DNA from: Notamacropus eugenii
Taxonomy: Eukaryota; Chordata; Mammalia; Diprotodontia; Macropodidae
NCBI RefSeq assembly: GCF_028372415.1
Contig: NC_092879.1
Span: forward strand, 65,239,651-65,303,650
Length of the DNA stretch: 64,000 nt
Direction of reading: 5' to 3'
Below the pieces are notes generated by a model. It ran no database searches. It had not been told where the DNA came from and worked only from the letters and a program-made list of their open reading frames with translations. Shown here piece after piece: positions 1 to 10,600 of the stretch (positions within the stretch are counted from its first letter, which is position 1; every line of letters starts with the position of its first letter). The position numbers and the translations under genes are program-made.

Positions 1-182
1 GCAGTAAACAACCTTGAGTTCCAACTTGAAAACCTTTGTAGAGGGACTGAGATTTTTACTCAACAGTCTAGAAAGAGCAGTAAACTACCTTGAGTTCCAA
101 CGTGAAAATCTTTGTAGAGGGACTGAGATTTTATTTTAACTCAGAATATCTAGAATGACCAGTACAAAACCTTGAGCCTCTA
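1..182. repeat. ~76-bp tandem repeat at left unit edge
   Basis: Two full units and part of a third are visible, each built around CTTTGTAGAGGGACTGAG and CCTTGAGTTCCAAC, with a spacing of about 76 bp. The same block begins again at 33731 and 58079, so it marks the start of the large duplicated units. Single relatives of the core occur near 10560, 16565 and 48780. Confidence 0.75.
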
Positions 183-1064
183 CTTTCAGTTAGGTCGGGA
201 CTCTTGGGTTATCACTCACTTTCCCAGGGGAGGGAAGTTGATACCCTCCCTCTTAGACTTGTTGGCCCAGATTTAGGCTTTCCACGGAGCTCTGGCCCTC
301 TATTTATACGCACAGTAGGGGTGACACACCCATTGACCCAACAATGCTTGACATCTCAACAACTGCTCACAGTAGAGGCATTTTTACCAAATATGGTTGT
401 ACTCTCCTACTTGGAATAAAAAGGCTAAATTGCCTTTTTTAACCAAAATTAGTGCTACTGGGTTTTGAAAACCAACAGTGGTGACACTGACTTTTTTTCA
501 CCAGAAATGGTAATACCAATTTTAAAATCTGACATGCCTTTAATTTTCTTCATGCATGACACTCTGCAATGGGGTATACTCTTGTCAGTCAATCAATCAA
601 GCTGTACTTTTGATTGCTTAGTGTTTGGAAATACATATTTGCAAGTGAGGGAGCTGTGCTGCCTCCAGCTTTTGCTCTGCTAGGATAAGGTAATAAGCTG
701 ATTTTCTATTGGGAAGGTGATGGCACAAACGCGACTTTTAGAACCAGATGAGTTTTAAGGTGCCTTCTCACTCCAAATCTATGAAAATTGTGCCGGTAGT
801 CAGCACAGGTAAGTGGGAAAGTCACGTACACATTTGAAAGGAGAGCATGGAAGACGTGGACTGTGCTGTTCCTATGGAAATTACGAGCTCAGAAGAACAA
901 CAGCTGTGGCTTCCCCACCTTTGGAAGGTGAATTAAAATTGTAAAACCTGAAGGGACAGAAACCAAGGCATGATTATGTTACATTCAAATTTACCACTGC
1001 TGACAAAAGGATAGTAATAGTAAGGCAATTCAAAACAAGACTTAGACAGATCACCTTTGTTCAT
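183..1064. other. Unit-start block, no gene seen
   Basis: This block is repeated almost base for base at 33913-34790 and 58261-59145. The short ORFs in it are not supported by any recognisable domain. I see no SINE, promoter or splice signal that I would defend. Confidence 0.6.
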
Positions 1065-1690
1065 GGATGACTACAATGAGTTGCTGTTGGACCCTGGGCT
1101 TTGACTCCCTGCTGTGAATCATTACTTTCCTCTTACCTTTTGTGTTGCAGGTTCCTCTGCTGTTTGCCTGGTCTGGATTTCAGGTCATTCAGACCCCTCT
1201 GCTGCTTTCCATATCTGCACTGGAACTGTCCATGGCTGAAAGGCAGTCTGTGTATAGAGTTCTGGGGTGTCTCCTAGAGGCCATTCCCACCCACATTTCA
1301 GCTGTTAGTGATTGAGTTCTGGGCAAATTCTCCCTTTCCATTACCTATTCTTGATCAGGGGCATACTTCGGGAAAATTCTGGCCTTCTTCTAACTGGGGT
1401 GTTCTACCATTCTACTTTATCAGGTCTGGTCACTGTTGGTGGATCCAAATGAAGGATTTCTAGGGTTACTTCTAAAGTCCAAGGAACTGGTTCGATGAAT
1501 GCTTGTGCATGGGTTTCCTTCTTACTCTCTTTGACTCATTTGCTCCAGGCAACTGATTAATAGGATTCTGGTTGAGATCCTGTTGTCAGTCAAGACTGAT
1601 GAAGTATGGATGGTCACAAGAACAAATATTTACAGATATGAGGGGAAAAGTGCAGGGCCAACAGACAGGCTGTGGAAAGATTTCTGGGGT
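1065..1690. repeat. Partial ~1.26-kb satellite-like monomer
   Basis: The block contains the monomer landmarks TTTTGTGTTGCAG, TCTGGATTTCAGG and CCTCTGCTGCTTTCCAT. Compared with the copy at 59145-59935 it lacks 178 bp, with the gap falling at a short shared GGATT/TTTCTAGGG junction near 1456. Confidence 0.7.
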
Positions 1691-2227
1691 GCCTCCCTAG
1701 AGCCTGCAGGACAGGATACAAATGCTGAACTTTGCAGTTGAAACCTCTGTAACCTGCCATTACATTATCTTTCCAGCCTAAAGCACCACTATTTTCCTTC
1801 AGGGCTTCTGCCTTACTGGGCAGTTCTTTGTAAGTCCTGTCACCCTTTGCCCACCCTTTAGGTTTGACCAATATGGTCTGAAAGCTTCCTTCTTCCTTCA
1901 AGGCTTGCATTGACCCAGCCAAGCATTTCTGACAGAGGTGATACAACTTGCATGATACCTTTCAGATTTTTTCCCCAACTTTCAATTCCTACACAGAATT
2001 CTGACTCAGTTAGACTCTCTCCATCCAATAATCAGCTCCTCTTGCTCATGGTCTCTGAGTCCTTTGCCTGAAACTCAGCTTAGATCCCATCCAAAGAAAC
2101 TCTGAAGATTCTGAACCAACTTTCTGGTTTTTCTCAGTGGGATCTGGTAGGCCTTAGCAAAAAAAACTTTGAAAGTTTTTGGATAAACCTCCTACAGAAA
2201 GGTTTGTTTTCTTAAAATCATTATATG
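1691..2227. other. Conserved distal 5' flank of G1
   Basis: This stretch of about 540 bp recurs upstream of G5 (37521-38067), of G7 (59936-60487) and of the orphan leader (24151-24689). Shorter versions lie upstream of G3 and G6. It has no ORF that is conserved as protein. It is part of the amplified cassette. Confidence 0.6.
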
Positions 2228-2425
2228 TCATCTGAGGGAGCATAGTGTGGAGGACACAACTGTGGACTGGGGGAGTCAGGGGACCTTGGATTGAATTGAG
2301 CCTCCCCTAGTAGCTGTGTCACCCTGGGCAAGGCCTTTAACCTCTGTGTCTCCATTTCCTCCTCTGTTGAGTTTAATGGAGTGTGATGTCCCTTCCCAGC
2401 TCCAAACCTGTGATCCTGTGACTGG
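2228..2425 (+). mobile_element. MAR1-like tRNA-derived SINE (cassette G1)
   Basis: The order of parts is a tRNA-like head (AGCATAGTGTGGAGG), a middle with CTAGTAGCTGTGTCACC and GGGCAAGGC, a CCTCCTCTGTTGAG segment, and a 3' end ATGTCCCTTCCCAGCTCC...TGTGATCC. That 3' end is typical of marsupial SINEs mobilised by RTE LINEs. The element occupies the same place, about 300-350 bp before the TATA box, in every cassette, so it was inserted before amplification. Confidence 0.75.
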
Positions 2426-2550
2426 GATGCTTTTTCCATGGACATTGTGGGGTTTCCCTCCCTTGCAAAGCACACCCTTGAGTCATGTCTTTTTTTTCCT
2501 CTCTTTTCTTTCAGCAATTAGGATGAAAAACTTCCCCTGAAATTTAAAAG

Positions 2551-3205
2551 CCACTTATAAAGACTGCAGAGAGGAATCAAGAGATAGATGCTAAGCCATG
2601 GCCAGGCTAACAGCTTGCCCAGCAGCCGCCCTCCCCTGGGGTCCTTTGTGGTTCCCAGCAACCTTTTTGCTGTTCCAAAGGTTCCCACCCCTCCAGTTCT
2701 TTGGCACGTTCTCAGCATCCCAGAGGGGTGTGATGAGTTAGTTACTAGGTCTGAGCCCTGTGGCTCTCCCTGGAAGGATCCCCTTCCTCCCCTCCCCCAC
2801 CCTGTGTTCCCCTCTGCCTCTCCATTGGCCCTTCTCTGTCACCCCAGTCTGGCCCATGTCTTTGGCTACCCAGTGCTGAATGCTGTCCAGACTCCCTCCT
2901 TGTTGGTTTGGCCACCTCCTTGCCTGGATAGATTGCTTGCGAGATGTTCTTCTCGCTCTCCAAGGACCCAGGAGTCCCTATCTCCCCAGACCCACTTCCA
3001 CTATGGCTCTGACTCCAGGGACCTCTGTCGAGATGCTTATGCAATCAATGGGGTGTTCCATTTGAACCCCTCCCCCCCACAATGCTCATTCCCTCTCTCT
3101 GTTGGGTTCTGTTGCTGGGGTGAGCTGTGGCTTTCCCTCTCTCTGTCTCCAGGCAGTTCCGTGTTGACCCAGGTCCTCCTCCCTTACAGCTGGCAGCCAC
3201 GGGAC
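2551..3205 (+). promoter_or_regulatory. G1 TATA element and 5' leader
   Basis: CTTATAAAGACTG at 2554-2566 is a TATA-box candidate placed the same way in all seven cassettes. The leader includes an inverted CCAAT motif (CCATTGG, about 2822) and ends in two pyrimidine-rich acceptor-like sites, at 3151-3152 (CTCTGTCTCCAG) and 3188-3189 (CCTCCTCCCTTACAG), just before the ATG. This fits an untranslated first exon with an intron in the leader, but I cannot identify a convincing donor. The frame happens to be open through the leader. I treat that as chance because it is not kept in other copies. Confidence 0.5.
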
Positions 3206-4261
3206 ATGGAAGAACAAAAAACCAGGGAGGCCTTGGGGCATATGGCCCAGGCCACCCAATACAAGTGCATTGGACTGTTGAGATGGAAGCCCAACTACGG
3301 GAAGGCTGCGAGCGAGTATGAGCAGGCCGCCTTAGCCTTCCTCAGGGCCAAGAGGCTGGAGGAGGCTGCAGAAGCCTTCCTCAAGGAAGCTGAGTCCCAC
3401 GAGAGAAACAGAGCGCCCCTGTGTGCCGCAATGGCCTATGAGCAAGCTGGCCTGTACCTGAGCAAGTCCAACCACCTGGAGAATGCCGCCCAGGCCGTGA
3501 AGCAGGCTGTCTCCTGGTACCTGGAGTGTGGAGAAGCAGACACCGCAGCCTGGACCTTGAGGCGCTTCAGACAGCTGCTGGAGAGCCACATTCCGCACCA
3601 GGTGGTGTGTCTCTACCAGCAGGCATCCCAGCTATTTGAGGGGGAGAACTGCTTCTCGCTGGCCCTGGAATTCACTGGCCGAGCCTCCAAGGTGCTAGTG
3701 AGGCACAAGCGCTACAGGGACGCTGCGTTCTCCCTCGGCCAGGAGCAACACTTGTATATGGAGGTAGAGAGCTCCTCCATGTGCCACCAGACAGCCCTGG
3801 CACAATGTCTAGCCTACCTGTGTGACCTGGATTTCCCTGCTGCCTGCAAGTGCCTGGAACACAGCTGTATATGCTTCCCCAGTTTTCAAAGCAGCAGCGA
3901 ATATGTGGCGATGGTAACTTTGCTGAATTACTATTTAGATGAGGACCAAGACAGAGTGGATGAGGTTTGCAGGTCTACTGTCTTCAAACATCTTGACAAG
4001 GAGTATGGGGAGATGACCGTGATTCTCAAGGTACCTGACCTCGAGAACCTGAGGACCAGGATTTTGCCACCTCCATCTAAATGCATGCCCAGCTCTGACA
4101 GCCAGAAGAAAACAGCCCCAACAACAAAGAAGGTGGAGAGCGAGGAAAAGAAGTTGGAGATGGTTGAGGAGGACACTAAGGAGGGGGAGGAAAAATTGGA
4201 GGACAAGGAGGAGGAAGACGATTACGTGTTCGGTCTGTCTATGGAAAGTCCCATCTGTTAA
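3206..4261 (+). CDS. NAPG-like: Gamma-SNAP-like protein G1 (351 aa), intronless
   Basis: This is a paralogue of gamma-SNAP, the cytosolic adaptor that binds SNARE complexes and stimulates NSF in membrane fusion. Residues 1-278 align along the whole helical-repeat solenoid of NAPG, including WKPNY (27-31), AASEY (34-38), AYEQAG (77-82), the ADTAA and LYQQAS stretches, GRASKVLVR, and LKVPD (274-278). The following 73-residue tail is rich in Lys and Glu and ends in Cys, as gamma-SNAP does, but is roughly twice the length of the human tail as I recall it. The ATG is chosen because MEEQ starts the homology, has G at -3 and +4, and is kept in other copies. The frame is open for 206 codons further upstream, with no conservation as protein. 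There are no introns, which points to retrocopy ancestry. It is nearly identical to G7. Function is inferred only from the family; a specialised tissue role is possible. Confidence 0.9.
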   Translation: MEEQKTREALGHMAQATQYKCIGLLRWKPNYGKAASEYEQAALAFLRAKRLEEAAEAFLKEAESHERNRAPLCAAMAYEQAGLYLSKSNHLENAAQAVKQAVSWYLECGEADTAAWTLRRFRQLLESHIPHQVVCLYQQASQLFEGENCFSLALEFTGRASKVLVRHKRYRDAAFSLGQEQHLYMEVESSSMCHQTALAQCLAYLCDLDFPAACKCLEHSCICFPSFQSSSEYVAMVTLLNYYLDEDQDRVDEVCRSTVFKHLDKEYGEMTVILKVPDLENLRTRILPPPSKCMPSSDSQKKTAPTTKKVESEEKKLEMVEEDTKEGEEKLEDKEEEDDYVFGLSMESPIC

Positions 4262-4282
4262 CTTATCCTTCCTAGAACAACG

Positions 4283-4288
4283 AATAAA
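4283..4288 (+). promoter_or_regulatory. G1 poly(A) signal AATAAA
   Basis: A canonical hexamer lies 22 bp after the stop codon. It is followed by an A-rich stretch and then the (GT)n tract, which could act as a GU-rich downstream element. Confidence 0.7.
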
Positions 4289-4336
4289 TTAAAGCTAATG
4301 AAATAAGAAAAAAGTTCTGTTATACCTGTCTTTGGG

Positions 4337-4370
4337 GTGTGTGTGTGTGTGTGTGCGTGTGTGTGTGTGT
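4337..4370. repeat. (GT)n microsatellite after G1
   Basis: A GT tract of about 17 units with one GC interruption lies about 75 bp after the stop. Similar tracts follow G2, G5 and G7 at the same place. Confidence 0.95.
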
Positions 4371-5260
4371 CCTCTGTCCCGACATACCTATTCTCACCCT
4401 CCTTATTTCAAACGTGCATGCAACCCCTGGGGATCCTCCCCCTTCCCAATGACCCCTCTGTTCCCTCCTCTCAGAGTAGATTCATTCCATGCATGGTGAA
4501 ATATTTTCTCTTTACTGACTGGTAATTACTGTCAGTAATGGGATCCAGTGGAAAACAATCAAATAGGTTAGTCTCAGCTTTCCCACTCTTCACCCTCTCC
4601 TTTCCCAATGATCATCACCAACATACTTCTCACATTAATAGACATTTTGACTGCTGAAACTCCTCAGCATGAGATTATAGAACACCTAAAACTTCTGAGA
4701 CATTGTATATGCCTCCCCCATGGTTAACATTCTAAGACACATTGCCCAGACCTTGAAAACTGCAAATGACTTAGCCATTTCCCTGGAAAGTGGAAGTGAA
4801 CTTCATTCAATCAGCTTGAGCTTGAGGCTCAGGTGTAGGATAAGGAACAGGATCAGTTGTCAACCTGGAGGGGACTTGAGCAGGTCCACCCAGTGTAATC
4901 CCCTCATTTTACATCGGAGCTAGCCCTGGGCCCCAAAGAAGATAACTTACTCAGCAACCCGCTGGGGACAGGCCAGAGGAAACAGGCACAGGCAGGACGG
5001 GCCTTCTGGGTCTTTCAGTTCCAAACACAATGAAGAAGTGAACTCAAGTTGGTCAGGAAATGGGACCAGAGAAGAGAGAAAGACAAGTGACCAGGGAGGC
5101 ATGGAACACCACTGACATGGTAATGCAAGCTTTCCCTAACCTCTCCCAGAAGGGACAGAAGTGCCTTTTACAGCAGGATTCCATAGCAGCTTTCAGATCC
5201 ATCCCTGTCCTGCTTTTCTCCCTGTGCACATTTTCTTTTTCAAAATCATTCAACAGTATT
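4371..5260. other. Conserved 3' flank of G1
   Basis: A block of about 0.9 kb is repeated after all seven genes. The part at about 4855-4990 reads on the minus strand like a decayed MIR/MAR-type SINE (TGTAAAATGAGGGGATTA-like core with AAGTTA...GGGCC). No coding sequence is recognised. Confidence 0.55.
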
Positions 5261-7160
5261 TAAATTACCAAAAATTAATTGGAGCCAGATTGAGGAGGGT
5301 CCAACAGAACAACCACCTAAATTTCTTGACACATCTGAAATTCCCAAGGGAGTTTGGAAAGAAGGTAGAACTTGAAGCTTCACTTAGGAAACACATGCTA
5401 ATAATCAGAAATATCCCAAAGTGGAATGAATCGTCTCAAGACAAAATGGATCCCCAGGCCGAGGAACTTGGGCAGCAAAGACCAGCTGAATTCTTGCTGG
5501 TTTCCTGCAAGGGAGGTCCTTGTCCAGGAGTTGGACTGAAATGGCCTCGGAATGCCCCTGCACCTGTCTAATTCTGTTTCACTTGGAGCCCATTAGACAT
5601 GCAGACTGTTTGCAAAACTGGGAGAGAAGTCATGGAACTCCCCTGGACATCTCTAGAGTGTTCCCTGCATGACACGATATGACTATATGTATAGCCCCTA
5701 AAATAAAATTGCCTCCAGGATTGTGTTGGCTCTCATGTTAATGTGAATCAGGGAAAAACCTTTTCTATTCCTTCCCAAAAGAACACTGAAAGTAGAACAA
5801 GTTCCCATCAATATGACCGCCTCTCCAGCAATACACAAATGCTGATTCCTTCCATGGAGGGGTGGTCCTCTTAAGCTTGCTTTGAGTATCCTGGACCCCT
5901 CTGGCAGCTTGGTGAAGACTCAGAACACTTTCAGAAAAATATCCTTCAATGCAAAAAATATATAGGCTTACAAGGGGGACTAATTATGTTGAAATAAAGA
6001 TGTATTTTCTTTTTCTCCAGCATATGTAATGGATGTCCTGAAATGCATCAGAATGATGCTGCCCTAGGAAAGAGTGTTGCAAGGTAAATGAGGTCATAAA
6101 GACAGATTTCCTTAGTGCTGCTTTCACGTTCACTTCCAGTCACAGATGTTATTATGGTGTGGATGTGCATGCCCCTGTAGAACGCCCACCAGAAGCATTC
6201 TTATCCATCGTCCCTTCTGCCCCCTCTCTCCACCCCTGCCAGGGTCTACCAGTCCTTTAAAGACCTATGAGTCCATGTCACTGTGCACCAGAGTACTGAT
6301 TTTCACAGCAGTGGAAATCCACCTCTGCTCTCCCTTCTACTGACCAAAAAGGAACACCACAATCATGAATTAGTTTACTGAGAGCAGCATACTAAGCCTT
6401 CAAGGTGAGTGTTTCTTGGATAGTGCTTTTTTTGTCTTTTTCTCCTTTGGATCTGTGATGTCACTGATGTGGAGAACTCTCAGGATGAAAACTTACTCCA
6501 CAGATGAACCTCACTTCACAGGACTTCGGGAGGTTCTTGGTGAGAGACTTGGCTGTTCCAGGTGGGACTTCCCAACCAGAGCTGAAGTCACTTTTCTGAT
6601 TGCCAGCCTGACCCCTCTATCAACCAGCCCATGTTCCTATTGTCTTTTCTTAGAGCATGTATTTGAAAGAAAACAAAATACACCATCTATGCCAAAATGA
6701 CCCTTTTACCCTCAGTTGCACTTGACTCATTTTAAGATGGTGACCTAGGAGAACAAAGCACAAAGTCGAAAACGGTGATGTTTTATTACGGGGATGAAAC
6801 TGGATCTCGAGAAAACCTGTTCTCCGTGTTGAATTATGTCACTGTTTCCCAATTTTGTCTCTCTTTTCATGATTTAATGGGGACAAGATGCATGGGCTGC
6901 TAATTTCAATGGATCTGCTGGAAACTTGTCATTCGATATACCATTCCATGGAACGTAGAATTCCATGGCAAAGAAACTCCAGGCTTGACAGCTATGCCAA
7001 GAAAGCTGAAAGTTTAAAAGGAAGTCACTGCAAATGGCGGGATGTAATTAATATTGTCAGAAAGTGGAGTAAGATAAGTAGCAAACAAAATGTGAAGGAA
7101 ACTCCCGGCAGCAGGCAAAAGGAGCGCCACTAGTGATAGAGCAGAAAGTGTTCAGTTCCC
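5261..7160. other. Duplicated spacer, no recognised gene
   Basis: This spacer is repeated at 41111-43030, and its first part from 63516 to the window end. Short ORFs occur, for example 6888-7133 and its counterpart 42754-42999. The latter region also has a second open frame (42641-42883), but none resembles a family I know and the frames are not jointly preserved. I see no TATA, SINE or splice pair here. Confidence 0.5.
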
Positions 7161-7739
7161 TTCTCTAGGAGTAAGGCTAGAGATGACTTTCTAATCCCTA
7201 AGGCAGACCTATTCCTTTGTCTGCAGGAAAATCATCCGTGGCTTCAGTCAGGAAGCAGAAGCTTCCTTCAGTCAGGTAAATCACTAAGCAGGAAGATAAA
7301 AGTTCACTTTCCATGAGACCTCTTCTGAATCTCCCGTTCCCTCAATACTCATTCCTAGATAGACCAGTGGAGTGCCCAATTTGGAGGAGGCAGAACACTG
7401 CTGCAGAAACCCAGACTAAGTTTCCAATACATCTTTGCTGTCTTGGTCCAAAACATCATGGATTCAACTGGATTAAACGAGTGCAAGGAGCTTCTCAATT
7501 CAAATCATCTCCTATCTCTAGGTCTATACCAACTGCCCCCAGGCCCAAAAGTGCTTTCCTGTTCCTCCTTCACTTCTCAGCATTCCCGGGTTCTCTCAGG
7601 ATCATTTCAAGCATCCCCTTCTATACAGGGCCTTGGCCAGTTTCCGGGCCACTAGGACCTCTCCTTCCAAAGGAACCTCCCATCTACTTTGTATGTGTCT
7701 TGCATGTTGCTCTACGTGGACATATTGGCTTTAGCTAGC
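7161..7739. other. Spacer preceding CORE-SINE, no gene
   Basis: The block is repeated at 21251-21838 and 43031-43605. It carries ORFs of up to 141 codons that stay similar between the copies only because the DNA is similar. No domain is recognised. Confidence 0.5.
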
Positions 7740-7950
7740 AGACACAGTAGATAGGGAGCCAGCCCTGGGATCAAGAAGATTGGAGTTCAGGTTCTGTCTC
7801 AGATAATGCAGAGCTCTGTGACCCTAGTCAGATCATTGTTTAAAAACTGCCTCAAGTTCACCATCTGCAAACTGGAGATAATGAATATACCTCCCAGGGT
7901 TGTGGTGAGGACCAGCTGAGGTGGTAGAATAAGCGCCTGCTCTCTTTCCC
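7740..7950 (+). mobile_element. CORE-SINE (MIR/THER1-like)
   Basis: The sequence follows the MIR/THER plan: GGGAGCCAGCCCTGGGATCA..., then CTCTGTGACCCTAGTCAGATCA, CACCATCTGCAAACTGGAGA, and CCTCCCAGGGTTGTGGTGAGGA. It is old and diverged. Copies lie at 21839-22050 and 43606-43800. Confidence 0.75.
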
Positions 7951-7994
7951 TTACACAACAGATAGCCAGGTGGCATGGGGGGTATGGAGCCTTG

Positions 7995-8262
7995 TTCCCA
8001 TCAGTCCTTGTGTCCCCATGTATCTGTCCATGTACTCCCATCAGTCTGCGTGTCTGCCATCAGTCTCTCCATGTTTCCCCACCTGTGCTTGTGTCCTCAT
8101 CTGTCCATGTCTCCCCATCTGTTTGTGTGTGCCCATATGCCTGTGTCTCTCTCTGTCCTTGTATTCCCACCTCTCTGTCTTTGTGTCCCCATTTGTCCGA
8201 GTCTCCCCATCTATGTGTGCCCATTTGTTAGTGTCCCCATCTGTCCGTGTCTCCCCATCTGT
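7995..8262. repeat. Minisatellite MS1 (TGTSYGTGTSTCCCCAT-like)
   Basis: About 15-18 tandem degenerate units of 15-20 bp are rich in TGTCTGTGTGTCCCCATC. Units vary in length, so long ORFs exist in several frames (Ser/Pro/Val/Cys-rich on +, Gly/Asp/Thr/Gln-rich on -). These ORFs are by-products of the repeat. Confidence 0.9.
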
Positions 8263-8274
8263 CCTTCACTAGAC

Positions 8275-10600
8275 ACTTTTGAAAGACCTCCTGCTGTGGT
8301 TGTTGCTCCCTTGGTTGGTTCCTGTACTGTTCCTTGGAGGGCACTGAGGTCCGTTGCTTGTGTTCCTTTCAGCATGTCTGTGGTCCCTCTCTAGGCCGAG
8401 GGATAAGGCCAGGGTCCCTGCATTTAAAATCTCTCTGGGCCTATTTCTTTTAAGTAATTTGTTATCAGATTGAGGGTTTTTTTTTTTTGCACATTCTTCT
8501 CCTCTTTCCCTGATGAGTTCATTTGGGGGATTGTGGCCTAGTTCCTGGGGTCCCTCTTGATAAAGGGGCTGTTTCCTCTTTAGTACCTGTTCAGGGATCA
8601 TTTTAGTGGCTTGCTACTGGCACCTCAGTTGGGATCCTACGCTGTGAATCATTCCATAGACCTTAGATTTATTTGTGCAGACTCCTCTTCTGTGTCCTGG
8701 GTCTTGATTTCAGACCATTGTAGGTACTCTGGTCATTTCTGTGTATACACTGGAACGATCTTGGGTCAATCGACATTCTGTAGATAGATTTCTGTAGTGT
8801 CTGCTAAAACCCATCCTCAGTCCCCCACTGTGAGTGATGGATTTCTGCGTGGATACTGGCTGACTCTTCCCTTTTCTTCAGCAGGGGGGCATTTTTCAGG
8901 TATTTTGGCAGTGTTCGGGCTGCATTTTTGCTCCACATCCCGCTTTCCCTGTAGACTGAAGGATGGCCTTGGGATCAAGTGTCATAAGTGGAGACATCTC
9001 TAGGATCATTGGTAAGGTCCAAGTAGCTGGCACACTGACTTCCTCTGCATGGACTCTCTTGTTGTGCTTTCTGACAGTCTTTTGCACTGAGCAGTTGATT
9101 TTGGTGATTCTGGTTGAGATCCCATTATCGGTCATGACTGAGGAAATGTTGAAGGTCCCAAGAACTTCTTTTGACAGATTTGAGGGGATCTGTTCTGTGG
9201 GCCTCTGAAGGGCCCCCTGCTGTGCGTGTGGACTAAATGTTTTGGGTTTTGCTTCAGAATCCTCAGGAGATTTTCCCAGTAACTACCATGTCCTTGGATC
9301 AATGGTTGTAGTGTTCCCTTAAAGGAGCCCTTTGGAGGACCTGCTGCTTTGTCAGCTGGCACCTCAGGTACTTCCTGTGTTCCCCTTGCTCAGCATTTAG
9401 GGACATTGCTGCTGCTCACTTCAGCAAATCATTCCTCTGTATTCCACCTGTAGGCCCAGAGGTAGCATCAGTGTCCCTCCATCTATCACTCCGGGCTCCT
9501 TTTGTGTTAACCCATTTGTTCCCGGGTTGGGTTTGTTTTGGACCATTCTTCTCCTTGTTGCTGAGGAGCTCATTTGCGGAATTCTGGCCAAGTACTGGGG
9601 TCCCTCTTGGACCAGGGGCTTTCTTCTCTCCAGTCAGCGCTCATGGATCACTACAGGGGTTTGCTGGTCGAACTTGGGTTGGGACCCCCTGCTGTGAATG
9701 TTGAAATCCCTCTTAGCCTTTTGGGTTGCAAATTCTTCTTCTCTTTCGCCTGAGTCTGGATTTCAGGCCATTCAGGCCCCTCTGCTGCTTCCCATGTCTG
9801 CAGTGGAACTGTACAGGGCCTTCAGAAAGAGGAGCAGGGCAGGCTCCAGGTGAGTCTGGAACCCACCAAGGCCAATGGTGACTTTTCCATCTCCATCCTG
9901 CCTAGCACTAGTGTCCCCAGGACACAGAACTTCCTGGAGATGGCTGTAGCTATCCATCCTGGGCAGAGATTCCCCCAGTGGCAGAATCCAGGACATGCTT
10001 GTGAGCATCACTGAGTAGACCAGTGTCATTCACCCCTAGGGGATGTAAGAAAGCCTCTGAAGGCTGGGTTTGAGGGCAGCACGAGGAAGAAGAAAGCCAG
10101 TCTCTCCTGCTTATGCCAGACTCAGCTCAGCAAATGAAGAAGGACCTGTATTACCATCATGCTAGTCATCTATGTTTCTGGTACATCCCTGTATATTCAG
10201 GTCATGATGTAAAAGGACGCGAGGTGCCATGGCCCCAAGATTTCACAAAGCTAGTTCTGGGGGGGGAGGACACAGGAGTAGTAACCAGAGCTTTCCTTAG
10301 ATTATTTATTGTGAAATTCTTCTGAGTTCGCATCCCTAGCTTTACTTCTTTAGAAACCATTCCTGATGAAATTCAGCACTCTCACTTCCAAAGAAATGCT
10401 TAATGTGAATGAGCCGCGTGACAAACATCCAGTCTGCTAGGCATGAGAATTTGTAGCTGCACTGGCTTGGGGATGGGTCTGAATTTGGTTTTCCAATCTT
10501 TGCCCAAGGATTGACGGGTACATATATGTCAGTAAACTGTGACATGCTCTGTGTTCACAATCTTTGTAGAGGGACTGAGATTTTCACTCAGAAAGTTTGG
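8275..10600. repeat. ~1.26-kb monomer array with 3' flank block
   Basis: Monomer landmarks appear in order: a GCTGCTGGCACC-like core, GAATCATT, TCTGGATTTCAG, a TAGACTGAAGGAT segment, AAGAACTTCTTTTGACAG, then again TTCAGGCCATTCAGGCCCC near 9765. After about 9850 the array passes into a separate block of about 750 bp (CACGAGGAAGAAG, GGATGGGTCTGA) that is repeated at 15860-16560, 31330-32160 and 55710-56520. Confidence 0.7.
9767..9849 (+). other. Exon-like 83-bp segment in monomer
   Basis: The segment is bounded by a pyrimidine-rich ...GGATTTCAG acceptor and a CAG|GTGAGT donor and has one open frame. The same 83-bp segment with both sites is present at 31242-31324 and 55620-55702, while the copy near 15775-15856 has lost the donor. 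It could be a relic of the gene from which the monomer derives. No protein family is recognised. Confidence 0.35.

Noticed and set aside
204-419. 71-codon ORF repeated at 33934 and 58282
   Set aside because: All three copies are near-identical DNA, so equal length is no evidence of coding; no domain, promoter or poly(A) signal is near.
2276-2517. Minus-strand ORFs across the SINEs upstream of each gene
   Set aside because: They lie inside the MAR1-like SINE and are shadows of it.
3206-4261. Alternative identities: alpha/beta-SNAP or another TPR protein such as HAP40
   Set aside because: The WKPDY, AYEQAG, LYQQ, LLVR and QDQD motifs and the terminal Cys follow gamma-SNAP in order; HAP40 lacks them.
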